Shown here one piece after another: positions 21,804 to 34,152 of a DNA stretch of 64,000 nucleotides. The DNA is taken from positions 496,001 through 560,000 of the forward strand of contig JAJQZP010000218.1 in the NCBI GenBank assembly GCA_025403435.1, in the 5' to 3' direction. How positions within the stretch are numbered: the stretch's first letter is position 1; every line of letters begins with the position of its first letter. The notes below the pieces were generated by a model that had not been told where the DNA came from, did not search any database, and worked only from the letters and a program-made list of their open reading frames with translations. The stretch comes from Artocarpus heterophyllus (taxonomy: Eukaryota; Streptophyta; Magnoliopsida; Rosales; Moraceae). The translations under genes and the position numbers were made by a program.

Positions 21804-23376
21804 GATGAGATGAAAGAAGAGTAAATAGAAAGGAAAAATTAAGATAGTAAATTGCAGAATCCTAGAATTCCTTCTTCTTTTTAGAGGGAAAGAAGAATTT
21901 CTAGTGAAAAAGAAGAGGATTTGCGATTTAGAGAGAAAATAACAAATTAAGAGAGAAAAAGTGAACTCAAAGAAATAAGCTCCTATGCACAGTAAACGTA
22001 TATGTAAACAATGATTAAACCACTGTATATGACACGTATAGAGACCACGTGGGAGAGATAGTGTGAATCAAACTGATTTAAGATTTAAACTAGGCCCAAA
22101 TGTTCTAAGTTGAAAATGGTCAGGTTGTTTCGGGCTTTAACACATTTGGAACGAGTTAAATAACAAACATAAAATTGAAAACCAATTTGTATAAATCTTA
22201 AACCCAATTCAAAGTCCACTATAGATAAGTTAACTATGAACAACAAATCTAATTTAACGACAACAAGGATCTTCCTGAATGATCCAGCAACTCAAATAAT
22301 TTTGTTTTAATCAAAACCTTATTGAACAATGCATACACCCATATGTTATTCCTAATACTCAACATCTATCAATGGATTCATCATCATTGCTACCAAGGGT
22401 TTAGAATGTGACTAACCTTGAAATCAATACGATTTACGTCTTTCAACGTAGACCATATCAATGAACAAAGACACTTGATGTTACTACTTAAGAACATCTA
22501 CAATCCCCACAATTCTACTTATACAATATATAATTTCCTCATATAATAAAACCTTAGGTAACCAAAAGATTCACATCTAAACATCTAAAACTTAAACATT
22601 TTATCGTAATTATCCAAAATTATTATAAGTGCCTTAAGTATTATGATTTACTTAAGGAAACTCCTATTGATCTTTTTTTTCTCTATTGCATCTATATATA
22701 AAGATTCACTGATACACTTAAATACAATGTACGTAACAAAATATTCCAATTTTGAGATTCATGCATTCTAGACTTTACACAGTCTCAACAGACCAAAAGT
22801 CTAACATTTATCTCTCTCATGATTCAATACCATGATTTTCAACTTATATCATATTCCTCAAATATATAGAACTTTTAAGAAAAGACATTGACACTTATGT
22901 GCTCCATCGAATCCACACATAATCATTACTTAGGTTTGAATCAATTACGAAAAATTTGGCATATCTATGTCAAACTTTAAAATCAATAAATCAAGCTTTA
23001 TATTTCTTATTGTTTTTCACGAGACAAAAGGCTTTTAAATCCTCGTATCTATACGAATTTCTCATCGTTTATACGAATTAAATATGCTTATAGATCCAAA
23101 TATTATACGAATCTCTCATAAGCATTCTACTTATAAACTCATTCCATATAATTATCATTCCCTTATAACTATTAATACTTTCCTTCTATATAATTATTGT
23201 ACTCATATAACTATTGATATTTTCATTCTATGACCTTTCCATGTTACATCCTTCTAGACTGTATAAATCAATGTGAAGGTTCATTTTGATGATGACAATG
23301 AAAATTCAGCTTCAAAACCATCTCAAAAATATATTTTTTTAAAGTGGTGCTACACTCCCTAGGTTAACCGAACCTA
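21804..23376. other. Element B internal sequence next to the PBS
   Basis: A/T-rich with many stops in all frames. No gag or pol similarity is visible. Confidence 0.6.
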
Positions 23377-23389
23377 GGCTCTGATACCA
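23377..23389 (-). other. Primer binding site of element B
   Basis: TGGTATCAGAGCC on the minus strand, 7 bp from the right LTR. It complements the plant initiator tRNA-Met 3' end. The surrounding 60 bp are nearly identical to element E (34090-34152). Confidence 0.85.
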
Positions 23390-23396
23390 AAAATTC

Positions 23397-25910
23397 TGTA
23401 ATGCCCCTATATGGGGGTTAACAGTTTTTAATGAGATAAAATAAAAATAAATAATAAAAGTAAAACCTTAAAAATAAAATTTGCCCGGGACTTAAATAAA
23501 AACTCTCAACTCAAAAATAAAAATATAAACGACAAATAAACCACAGTTTTAAATGTAGCACCCTAAATTTAATAATATAAACTGTTGTCATCATCATTTT
23601 AACCCTCAACACATTATAATACAGTCACAGAAAGTAACAATTGATGCTTACATTATCATGAAGAACATTCTTTACAATTGAACAGTCCCAATGTAATATA
23701 GTTACATCGCTTCCTCAACTATATTTCTCGTAGCCACCTTACACTTAGTGAGTCCTGAAAAGATAAAAATATAAGGGAATGAGCGACACTATGCTCAGTA
23801 GAGAAAGTCATTACTCACCTTTAGGTTTTTATCATTACCACATTAAAACCTGCATGGTTAGTAGGTTGCATCATATTCCAGATTATGAGGTTTATTATGA
23901 TCACATCTTATGGATACCGTAGTTAATCATTACCAAGTGTCATAATTACACATTTATACAAATATTATCAATCATCATTGTTCCTAGGTATCCATGTTAA
24001 ATTGAGTATCACTCAACTCATCGAAACCCAAGTGGGCGCACTTGATCACCCTATAAACATTCCAAGGGTGTTCCGGTGAGGGGACATCAAGCCCCGAGTC
24101 CTCACCAAGTCGATTCCTGTACAGTGTGTTCTGGGACTTTCAACCCAAGGAAGCGTCATCGCCTTCCCCCTATTTTACCTTTTAGGGTATTCATGCCCAA
24201 AGACGTAACCGTCGCCCTTTTCATGTCTCACAATTTCTCTATATTGAATCATTATTAATAGAGTTAGTTTTCCTAACCATGCTTCTCAATTTATAACATG
24301 TGTCAATTCATTATGTTCCTCGCCGTACAATACAAGACGGGTCCATGTCATAGTTTCATATGTGATACTCATATAATATCAGTTCAACATAGATATATAT
24401 ATATTGCGGCAAAACAATCAATTTTAATTCTATAAAAACCTCACAAAAGATGAGTAATAAAATCCCTACCTTTCAAGCTTATCAACAGTCTCTTAATCCT
24501 GGAATCAATTAACGTTAGCTCCTTACTCCCTTGATATTGAACTCCAAGCAAAACAGATCCAGTTGTATCTCGCTGTATCTACGAAGCATCCTCTGTAGTG
24601 CTCCTTGAGCGACTATGAATGGCTAGGAATGCTTCCTGGAGATCATACATTCTTGAAAACGTCATTCTGGACTCCGATACTACTGTTTGAATCGCCTCGA
24701 TTCGCGTGCAGTCGGTACCAGATGATTTTCATCGGAGTGGAATTTGCTCGAACGGAGGTCACCATTGCATCCAGAGCATCGAAACGAGTCAGGAGGCGGA
24801 CTCGGATCTTCGATCGGAGGTCCGGATCACAAAATTCCAATTTAGCCTTTGACTGGCCGTTGACCGGCGTTGACCGCTGTTGACCGGCGGCGGTTGGCTC
24901 CGTTGAGGGCTGAGCTCGAGCCTACCCCCCCTAAGTTGACCCTTCTGAGTTCAATGGTGACGTCAATTTCATTCAATTTTGCCTCCATCAGCACAAATCG
25001 AAGAGCGGATCCTCGACCAAAACTGGTGGCTCGGGCGGTGGATCTTCGCCAGCGTTTGGCCCAAATTGGCTTGGGTATTTCTTTCTCCGTGGCTGTCTGA
25101 GCATGTTGGTGGCGGTGGTGCACCACACCGCTGCGTAGAACGGCAGCCCGAATTTCCTCACGGCGGCGCACAAAGGCGGAGGCCGATCGTGGTCCTCCGG
25201 CGGAGTTCTCATGAAATTGAGGGTTGGGAAAGCTTCACCGTGCATCACTGAGTGTTTTGCCTCAGTCAATTTTGGGGAAGAAGGTCGGGAACGGTGGCGA
25301 CGGTGGTTGCTGCGGCGGTGGACGGCGTCGGTCTTCAAACTCCGGCGGGCTGCGGCTGTGGCGTGAAATTGGAAGGTGCTTCTCACTCCTCGTCGCCGTC
25401 TGAGTCGAACGGTGGGGGCGGTGTCGATCACCGTCGTCGGAGGCGGCGGGATCGAGGGTGGTGCAACGGCGGCAAGAAGCGACTCCGACGAGGCTTCTCC
25501 GGCCAAAATCGAGGGGCATCACCTGCTGCATTTTGTTCTACTCATTGAGCTAAGTCTATAGACACCAAGATCGTGTTGATCGGTGCTCGGACGGTGAAGA
25601 AATCACGTTGGAAAAGTACTGTATTTCCGCGGCTTCAACTGGCGCGTGTGTCCTCCTCCGGCAGTGTTTTGGGCTACTCGGCACACCGTTGGACTCGTCT
25701 TGACGAGAGCTTCCCATTGGTGTGGGAGGTGTCGAAAACGGATGCCGAAATCTCAGACAATATTTGAGGGGAGAGAGAAAATTCTAGAGAGAGAAAGAGG
25801 AGAGAGAAAGTCTCGAGTTTTGTGATATTTTCTGATTTTTTTTTTATATATATATATACTAAAATTAATCTAATTACCTTAATACCCTTAGGGGAATAAC
25901 GGGTGTCACA
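23397..25910 (-). repeat. Element B LTR, right (5' in element orientation), full length
   Basis: 2,514 bp from TGTAATGCCCC to GTGTCACA. The part 23397-24522 is homologous to element E's LTR (27282-28392) and the match stops sharply after AACGTTAGCTCC. The part 24600-25530 is markedly GC-rich and lies in U3, upstream of the shared part in transcription direction. The overlapping open frames there are all compositional and none is recognised. The hairpin TGAGC..GCTCA lies at 23780-23797. Confidence 0.9.
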
Positions 25911-26097
25911 CGACCTCTGCCGAACAGTTCTTGCCTTGAGCATCGGAGAGCCCTTGTCTATTGGCTAACCCCATTTCTCCGAATCATCCCTCTCGCAGGT
26001 ACTCAATCCCGACCAGGGGCGAGCTTAAGAGGAGGTCAGAAGGTGTATAGTCACACGTGGGTGTTGATCCGACACCGAACAACGGTAAGCATCAACA
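25911..26097 (+). repeat. 3' LTR of the Tat element, second part
   Basis: Resumes with the second copy of CGACC (25911-25915) and continues to CATCAACA. 442 + 187 - 5 = 624 bp, exactly the 5' LTR length. It is followed by the Tat target duplication GGAAC. Confidence 0.95.
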
Positions 26098-26102
26098 GGA
26101 AC

Positions 26103-26438
26103 CAATGATACTGTTCACTACACTCCGATAAAAGACTGGTCTTATAGTATAAAATCCACATGTGAGGTCCATTTTCATTTTATTTTATTTTTTTCCTAAA
26201 AACGTCTACTTTTATTATTAGTTGTGTTATTTAGCATCCATATTGTCTTGGAGCATTTTTCTAAAATGAATCATCGTTTACCAAAAAGCTTAATGGAGCA
26301 CCACATTTGCACTAAAACTAAGAAGCTAAATCGTCACCTTCTCAACCCCTTTTTCTACATGGACACACGCAACACCCAAGTTGCCAAACAAGTCCTCCAT
26401 CCATTTGTTTCTCAACTTTCAAATAGGATCTCTATGTC
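26103..26438. other. Spacer right of the Tat element
   Basis: Unique A/T-rich sequence. A frame at 26224-26487 runs into the next LTR and shows no domain, so I see no gene. Confidence 0.6.
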
Positions 26439-27281
26439 TGTCACGCCCCGGAGTACGGGAGGTGACGTGGCGGAATATTTAGATTAATTAAAAGAGAGTT
26501 TAATTGAAATTAAGGGTTTAAAAATCCAATTAAGCAAGAAATAAAGTAGATTTTCCACCACATTTGATAAAAGAATTTAAAAAAAAAATTAAGCAAATAA
26601 TAATAATTAAATAAAATCCGCGAATATGGGTTCCACAACCCACAACTTGTGCACACACATGGTTCTGACAATATCATAAATACAATTACAGTCCAAGTAC
26701 AAATGAAGTTAAGTCTTACATGCCTTGATTAATAATACAGAATATAAATAAGTTCTCCTATTGCTCCTGAGTTCGGTCCGAAGAATCTTCTCCAAACCTA
26801 AATGGGAAACCACCTAGAAGGGGGGAATTTAAAAACAGATAAAACGTGAGCGAAAGGCTCAGTAGGACTAAGTTTTATAAAATACTTTAATGTAAAGAAA
26901 CATAATATTATCAGGAGTTATACAAAAAGGGAACTTGAAATAAATAAATAAATAAATTGAGTAGAACCGTTCTGACACAGAACAGTCTACTCGTCAAATC
27001 AAAACACCAGTTTACTTTTACCTAGGCAAACCATGAAATCACCACCGTAGTGGCCCAGTTGGGTTTCGGGACCTGCCCCCAAGGTCGATCACGACCCGAT
27101 CTCTGATATGGCATCATGCCTATGTGTTTATTATCATTATCATTCAAAACCCAATTACCGAGTGTTGTCAATTACATTCATTATGAAATTCATTTCATGT
27201 CACGGTATATAAAAATATAACCGATAAAACCATTTTCAAACAACCGTTGAAAACATTTTGATAGAAATCCTTTTCAAAGCC
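26439..27281 (-). repeat. Truncated LTR D (5' boundary only)
   Basis: Begins TGTCACGCCCCGG like the other LTRs here and carries the hairpin TGAGC-GAAAG-GCTCA at 26847-26861, followed by GTAGG as in element A. It has no closing GTTACA end: element E starts at 27282 and the right flank of element E does not continue it. Orientation is inferred from its similarity to the LTRs of A, B and E. Confidence 0.55.
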
Positions 27282-29248
27282 TGTAACACCCCTATGTGGG
27301 GGTTAACAGTTTTAAATAAATAAAAATAATTTTAAATTTTATATTATTTAAATCAATTAAACAATGCCCATGGGTCTTTAAACAACAAGAAAAATAAAAA
27401 TAAACGTTTTAAATACAAACCACAGTTTTTAGTGTAGCACCAAATATATATAATTACAGTCATCATCACCATAGTACAATTCCCAAATAACTTAACACAG
27501 CCATAAAAAAAAATAATACAACTCTTACATGTTGTAGATAAGTTGTAATTAAACAGGGTCTTCTAACACGAAAACAGCAGGATTGTTTTCGCTTATTCCT
27601 CTTCAAATATGTTGCACTGAGTTCCACCTGAGATATGAAGATATGATAGGGATGAGCATCGACATGCCCAGTAGGGAAATCATGACTCACCTTATGGTTT
27701 ATCCATTACCACATTAAAAACTACATGGTTAGTAGGTTACATCATATTCCAGATTATGAGGTTTATTATGATCACATCTTATGGATACCGTAGTTAATCA
27801 TTACCAAGTGTCATGATTACACATTTATACAAATATTACCAATCATCATTGTTCCTAGGTATCCATGTTAAATTGAGTATCACTCAACTCATCGAAACCC
27901 AAATGGGCGCACTTGATCACCCCATAAACATTCCAAGGGTGTTCCGGTGAGGGGACATCAAGCCCCGAGTCCTCACCAAATCAATTCCTGTACAGTGTGT
28001 TCTGGGACTTTCAACCCAAGGAAGCGTCATCACCTTCCCCCTATTTTACCTTTTTGGGTATTCATGCCCAAGGACGTAACCGCCGCCCTCTTCATGTCTC
28101 ACCATTTCTCTATATTAAATCATTATTAATAGAGTCAGTTTTCCTAACCATGCTTCTCAATTTATAACATGTGTCAATTCATTATGTTCCTCGCCGTACA
28201 ATACAAGACGAGTCCATGTCATAGTTTCATATGTGATACTCATATAATATCAGTTCAACATAGATATATATATATTGCGGCAAAACAATCAATTTTAATT
28301 CTATAAAAACCTCACAAAAATGAGTAATAGAATCCCTACCTTTCAAGCTTATCAACAATCTTTTAATCCTGGAATCAATTAACGTTAGCTCCACACATCC
28401 TTGACCCTAAGGCATGCATAAGGACAATTAAAACTAAAGCACAACGTATAATCACATTCATAAGTGAGTTATGTGTAAACCCGTCTACTAGTGCCATTAA
28501 AGTATTTTTATGCATTAAACATGGAGAAAATGCATACTAAAAACTAAGTTTAGATTAAAGAAAACCTACCTCAAAACTTCTTTGAAAAGCACCAAAGTTT
28601 GGGTTATCAATCAAGCTTGAATTAACTTTAAAACCGCCTCGATCATCGTTGGGAATTATAATTGTCTTGGCCACAAAGAGAGCTTTGTGCTCTATGTCTT
28701 TAGTTAGAAATTTGAAGTGAGAAGGGAGAGAATGAGAACTAGAGAAGAAGGTGGTGATAGTTAAATAAAAAGATATCAAAATGCTTAAGAGGAATGAGAT
28801 GTTTACGGGGAAAAGTTGTAAGAAGAAACAAAAGAGTCTTAAAGGAAAATATCATCTTGTCTCCCATGAAGACTTTTAGCAAATAATGCCAACATAATTG
28901 AGGGGATAATTGGAGTGAATTATAGAAGAAGATAAGGAAATAATTAATTAGGTGGTTGAGAAAATATCTCCATGTCTTCTATGAATTGACGGAAAATAAT
29001 TCAATATCCCCTTCGGATACCTTTAGCAAAATGAGAAGAAGTCTATATAATTGAGCAATAATTTAGGGAGACAAGATTGGTAGAAGTAAGTGTTGGTAAG
29101 TTTTGAATGTTTCTTAGGAAGACTTGGTAAGAAAATACTAAAATGGTATTTTTTTTAAATGATCGTAAACAACTTAGTAATTTTAAATAGTCACATTTTA
29201 TTCATTAAATTTTACAAAATTATGCCCGTTAAAAATACGGGTGTTACA
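27282..29248 (-). repeat. Element E LTR, left (3' in element orientation)
   Basis: 1,967 bp, TGTAACACCCC..ACGGGTGTTACA. The hairpin TGAGC..GCCCA lies at 27653-27670. Short open frames inside it recur unchanged in the right LTR and are not genes. Confidence 0.93.
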
Positions 29249-29285
29249 GCTCTCCCCTCCTATAAAAATTTCGTCCTCGAAATTT
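29249..29285 (-). other. Polypurine tract and palindrome of element E
   Basis: Reverse-complement purine tract GCTCTCCCCTCCTATA (29249-29264), then the perfect palindrome AAATTTCG-TCCT-CGAAATTT (29266-29285), 18 bp after the integrase-chromodomain stop codon. Confidence 0.85.
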
Positions 29286-29303
29286 CGTACATTGATTACA
29301 ATG

Positions 29304-30729
29304 TTAAAACAAATATGGGTACTTTTCTCTCATTTCAGATTCAAGTTCCCATGTGGCTTCCTCCACATCATGGTGTTGCCACATCACTTTCACCAGAGGA
29401 ATTCCACGACGACGTAATAATTTTATTTCATGATCCAGTATTTGAACTGGAATTTCTTCATAATTCGTATCTCCTTGAATTGGCACATCTGTCCACATGA
29501 TCACATGTGAAGGGTCGGGTTCATACTTTCTCAACATCGATACATGAAACACATTATGTACATGAGACAATTGTGGTGGTAGGTCTAAACGGTATGCCAA
29601 CGTTCCAATGCGTTCCACAATCTCAAACGGTCCTGTATACCTTGGTGCTAACTTTCCTTTAACACCAAATCGAGATACACCTCGTTTTGGTTTCACTTTT
29701 AAGAACACAAAGTCTCCGATCATGAACTCTAAAGGTCGCCTCCTCTTATCTGCATAACTCTTTTGTCGACTTTGAGCTGTCTGAAGACGTTCGCGAATAA
29801 TCTGGATCTTGTCCGTTGTTTCTCTGATAAACTGAGGCCCAAGTTCAAGACGCTCTTCCTTTTCAGCCCAACACAATGGAGATCTACAAGGTCTACCATA
29901 TAAGGCCTCATATGGAGCCATTCTAATACTTGCTTGGTAACTGTTGTTATATGCGAATTCAACATATGGCAGCTGTGCAGCCCAATTTGTTCCAAAGTCC
30001 AGCACACAAGCCCGAAGCATATCCTCGAGAATCTGAATGACACGTTCAGATTGTCCATCTGTTTGAGGATGAAAAGCTGTACTAAAATTCAATTGAGTTC
30101 CCAAGGCCCTCTGCAATCCTCTCCAAAATTTTGACGTGAAACGTGTATCTCTATCGGAAACTATTGACATTGGCACTCCATGCAATGTCACTACCTTTTC
30201 CACGTACAATTGACATAATTTTGAGACACTATAATTAGTTCTGATTGGGATGAAGTGGGCTGTCTTAGTTAAACGATCTACAATTACCCAAACGGCGTCA
30301 TGCCCTATTTGAGTCTTAGGAAATCCAGTAACAAAGTCCATTGTCACATGATCCCACTTCCATTCTGGAATAGGTAAGCTCCTCAACTCGCCTCCAGGCT
30401 TTTGATGTTCCGCTTTAACCTGTTGGCACGTCATGCACTTAGAGACAAAGGTTGCTACATCTCGTTTCATTCCTCGCCACCAGTATTGTCGTTTTAGATC
30501 CATATACATTTTTGTGCTTCCAGGATGAATAGCAAACTTTGAACGGTGAGCCTCATCTAGCACCGCATGCCTGAGATATGGATCCTCTGGAACAACTAAT
30601 CTTCCTTTGTAAAGTAAAAATCCTTCTGGCTCAATCTGCCATCCATCCAGTTGTTCTCCATTTTGTATTTGTTTCCAAACCCTACGTAATCCTTCATCGT
30701 GCCATTGTCCTTGTTTTACTTTCTGAATT
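29304..30729 (-). pseudogene. Element E integrase with C-terminal chromodomain
   Basis: Open frame from just after the frameshift near 30730 to TAA at 29304. It has the HHCC finger (HRSKFAIH..CMTCQQ), a D,D,E core (TMDFVTGFP, SDRDTRFTSKFW, PQTDGQSERVIQ) and a GPF/Y module (RYTGPFEIVERIG). A chromodomain-like tail (about 29310-29450, ending IPLVKVMWQHHDVEEATWE) is thought to steer insertion to heterochromatin. The domain itself has no stop, but it is out of frame with RT. The first ATG-less part cannot be expressed alone. Confidence 0.88.
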
Positions 30730-32034
30730 AACAGTAGGAGTTGCTATCACATTGAATAAGAAAGCTCTCTCGTTATCTTCATAATATTGCAAGTTGAAGT
30801 CGGCGATGGTGACTCGTCTCCAATCTTCCAATGCTAAACTGGCTATACGTCCGTTGTTCTTACGACTTAGAGCATCTGCCACGGCATTTGCTTTTCCAGG
30901 ATGATATTGGATACTAAAGTCATAGTCCACCATGTACTCAGTCCATCTTCGTTGCCTTAGATTGAGATCCTTTTGAGTAAACAAATATTTCAGACTTTGA
31001 TGATCTGAATATAGCTCGAACTTTGCGCCATATAGATAACATCTCCAAATTTTGAGTGCGAAAACCACAGCAGCTAACTCAAGATCATGTGTGGGGTAGT
31101 TCCTCTCATGGGGTTTCAACTGGCGTGAGGCGTAGGCAACTACTCGTCCATGCTGCATTAACACACAACCCAAACCGTTTCCTGAGGCATCAGTGTATAC
31201 TGTGTAAGGCTCCTCGTTGTTAGGTATGATCAGCACAGGTGCACTAGTGAGTCTTCGTTTCAGTTCCTCAAATGCTTCTTCACATTTATCATCCCACACG
31301 AACTTGACATTCTTCCTTGTGAGTTTTGTTAATGGAGAAGCAATCTTTGAAAAATTCTCTACGAAGCGTCGATAGTATCCAGCTAGTCCGAGGAAACTTC
31401 GAATCTCTGACACGTTCTTTGGTCGTTCCCAATTTAGCACTGCTTCAATTTTGGAGGGGTCCACTGAGATGCCTTCTTCAGAGACAACGTGTCCAAGGAA
31501 CTTGACCTTCGTTATCCAGAAATCACATTTTTCTCTTTTTGCATAAAGACCATGTTCTCTCAACGTTTGTAGAGCGATCCTCAAATGCTCAGCATGTTCT
31601 TCTTCGTTTTTAGAATAGATCAAGATATCATCTATGAAAACAATGATAAATTGATCTAAGTACGGTCGAAAGACACGGTTCATCAAGTCCATGAAAGCCG
31701 CTGGTGCATTAGTCAACCCGAAAGGCAAGACAAGAAACTCAAAATGACCGTAGCGAGTCCGAAAAGCTGTCTTTGGAATGTCCTCTTCTCTTATCTTCAG
31801 TTGGTGATATCCAGATCGTAAGTCAATCTTTGAGAAATAGCAAGATCCTCCTAACTGATCGAACAACTCATCAATTCGGGGTAGAGGGTACTTGTTCTTG
31901 ATAGTCAATCGATTAAGCTGGCGATAATCGACACAGAGCCTCAACGATCCGTCATGTTTCTTCACAAAAAGTACTGGAGCTCCCCAAGGTGATGTACTTG
32001 GTCGAATAAATCCTTTTTCCAGTAATTCGTCCAA
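30730..32034 (-). pseudogene. Element E reverse transcriptase and RNase H
   Basis: In frame with the protease section but separated from it by TAG at 32035-32037. RT motifs are [31 protein letters not shown], the [10 protein letters not shown] block and the catalytic V-F-I-D-D box at about 31627-31638. RNase H follows ([26 protein letters not shown]). One extra base around 30728-30731 shifts the frame and ends it about 15 codons later at 30694. Confidence 0.88.
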
Positions 32035-34001
32035 CTACTTCCTCAATTCCACTTTCTCAGCAGGTGCCATTCGATACGGGGCAATAGAAACAGGCGCTGC
32101 TCCTTGAGTTAAGTCGATGACAAACTCAATTTCTCTATCAGGCGGAAGTCCGGGCAATTCATCTGGAAAAACATCTGAAAATTCGTCCACCACAGGAGTG
32201 TGAGAGGATAGGTCACTCTTCTTTAGTTCTCCATCTGAAGCAAAGATCGTCCCAAGATTGGTGAAATTCCTTCGTCCTCCAATACAAGCCTTTAGCACCG
32301 GGGCTGGCGTCACTGTTCCTGTTTTTGCCTGAAATTCGATGACTTGTCCATTCTTGGTGAATAAAGAGACACGTTTCCTATGACAATCTACTATTGCCTG
32401 GTATTTAGTTAGCCAATCCATTCCTAAGATTACATCAAACTCTGTCATAGTTATTACATATAGGTCAGCCGATAGTTTATGTTCTCCTATAACAATACAC
32501 ACTGATTTACAAATTATGGATACTTCAGCTATCCCGCCCATTGGTGTACTAAGGGTTAATGATGAACTACATGTCTCAGTTTCTAATTGTAGTACGGAAG
32601 CAAATAACATAGATATAAATGAATGAGTGGCACCAGTGTCAAATAATACATGAGCCCAAGAATGAGACACGTGAATCATACCGTCTACAACTGAGTGATC
32701 AGCCTGTTTTCCTTGTCCAGTTGTAGCCGTAATTGCATAAGCTTGTGCTGGTGCTTTTCCTTTATCACTTTTTCCTCGGTTTCCTTGGCTACTACTAGCC
32801 TTATTATTATTTCTCCCAGAAAAATATGGCCTTTGATTCACTGAGCCTTGTGGAGTCGGTTGGAAGTTCTGATTAGCATAAAAATTGGAACCCTGTGGCC
32901 GCTGTTGATAGTTGTACTGAGGCTGGAACCCTCGAGGTTGAGTTACTGAGACTTGGGAAGCTGGAGTGTTTTGCTGAGGCGCTCCACGATTTTGACTCCC
33001 TCCCCAAACAGTGGAGCCAAAATGACTTCCTTGTGGCCTTGGTGCAAAGGATGATTGTGTAGGGCGGTTAGGGCAATTTCTCCTCAGATGTCCCACTTGT
33101 CCACAGTTATGACAAGCATACGGTTGGAAACGACCACTGCCAGAAGATCCACCACCAATAGTCACTCCACTATGCTGAATGACTTGCCCTTGTGACTTCT
33201 CTTTCTTACTTATTTTCCTTTGACGCCCACCAGAACCCTTATACTCTCCATAGGAGTTATTTAGTTCTGTCTCTGCCCGCTGTGCCGCAGCTACAAGATC
33301 AAGAAAATCTGTTGATGGAACAGCAGCTATCATTTGTCTGATTTTCGGCCTCAGGTTATTTCTAAATTTTTCGCATCTCGCCATTGGATCCGATACAGCC
33401 CCGGGATTGTAGCGAGACAATTCTATAAATCGAGCATGGTATTCAGCAACTGTTGTATCTCCCTGCACCAGGTTTTCAAATTCTCGCATCATTGCTTGCC
33501 TATGGCTCTGAGGAATATAGGTGTTGCGAAAAATGGTTTCGAACTGCTCCCATGTAAGATTCGGCACGTCATAGTCGTCTTTCTGAAGATCCCACCATTC
33601 TTCGGCTTTACCTTCAAATATATATGTTGAAAAGCTAACCCAATACTCCCGTGGAATCCTCAAGGTGTCCAACTTCTTTTTGACTGCCTTTAGCCATTGT
33701 TCTGCTATGACCGGGTTAGGTTCTCCACTAAATGTGGGTGGTTTCTGCTTCATAAACTCCTTCAACAGAGTTAGATGTCGTTGTTCGGGATCACGAACCT
33801 CCACAGGTCTTTGCACATTTGTAATGCTTGAAGAATTTGTCCTAAATTATTTACTTCTGGTGCAGCTGGCGGGGATTGTGTTGCATGTCGTAGTTGCTCA
33901 TCTTCTTGAGCTTGTTCCATCGGTTCCGGTTGCTCAACTTCTTGAGCATGTTCAACCGGTTGTGACAGCTCAGACGATTGCATTTGACGTCTTGGTGGCA
34001 T
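32035..34001 (-). pseudogene. Element E gag and protease, frameshifted
   Basis: The ATG at 34001 starts MPPRRQMQSSE. After about 60 codons a one-base shift near 33820-33835 moves the reading to the frame that carries the rest of Gag. That part has the Retrotrans_gag core (AEQWLKAVKKKLD..WWDLQ..FRNTYIPQ), a Gln/Ser-rich linker and a classical CCHC knuckle CHNCGQVGHLRRNC (about 33076-33117). The aspartic protease motif FDTGATHSF lies near 32620-32645, with ILGMDWL further on. TAG at 32035-32037 (likely CAG to TAG) ends the frame just before RT. Confidence 0.87.
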
Positions 34002-34132
34002 AGTTTCTACTGGCTGCGAAAATTTAACTAGGATCAGTACCAAATGATGATGACATTAACACCTAACTTTAAAACCATTCCCAAAGATTAATTTTTAAGG
34101 TGGTGCTATACCCCCTAGGTTAATCGAACCTA

Positions 34133-34145
34133 GGCTCTGATACCA
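34133..34145 (-). other. Primer binding site of element E
   Basis: TGGTATCAGAGCC on the minus strand, 7 bp from the right LTR, complementary to initiator tRNA-Met. Same spacing as in element B. Confidence 0.87.
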
Positions 34146-34152
34146 AAAATTC

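Larger units (their letters stand above)
17884..25910 (-). mobile_element. Element B: non-autonomous LTR retrotransposon carrying a LOG-type ORF
   Basis: TG..CA ends, 5-bp target duplication CGACC (17879-17883 and 25911-25915), and insertion into the Tat 3' LTR. Purine tract next to the left LTR and PBS next to the right LTR place it on the minus strand. The 4.4-kb internal domain holds no gag, protease, RT or integrase that I can recognise. It does hold an intact LOG-family frame (19985-20635) and a second, unrecognised coding-like stretch (21281-21803). The PBS region and about 700 bp of the LTR closely match the autonomous-type element E at 27282-36119. The LTRs differ at about 16 positions over the shared 1.14 kb, so the insertion is young and is later than the Tat insertion it interrupts. 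Confidence 0.92.
7371..26097 (+). mobile_element. Tat-lineage Ty3/gypsy LTR retrotransposon, containing nested element B
   Basis: Its 624-bp LTRs (TGTTGAGGG..CATCAACA) and 5-bp target duplication GGAAC (7366-7370 and 26098-26102) define the ends. Without element B the unit is about 10.7 kb. The order is LTR, PBS, gag, protease, RT, RNase H, a second archaeal-type RNase H, integrase, a long 3' region with an opposite-strand gene, purine tract, LTR. The second RNase H and the 3' extra gene are marks of the Tat/Ogre branch. The two LTRs differ at about 7 of 624 positions by eye, so the insertion is young, but stops in pol make this copy non-autonomous. Confidence 0.95.

Noticed and set aside
24605..25561. 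Cluster of open frames on both strands in the right LTR of element B
   Set aside because: The Arg/Pro/Gly-rich composition follows from high GC. None shows a known domain, and the left LTR lacks the block.
27466..27690. 74-codon frame identical at 34337-34561
   Set aside because: Identity is due to the two LTRs of element E; it is not a conserved gene pair.
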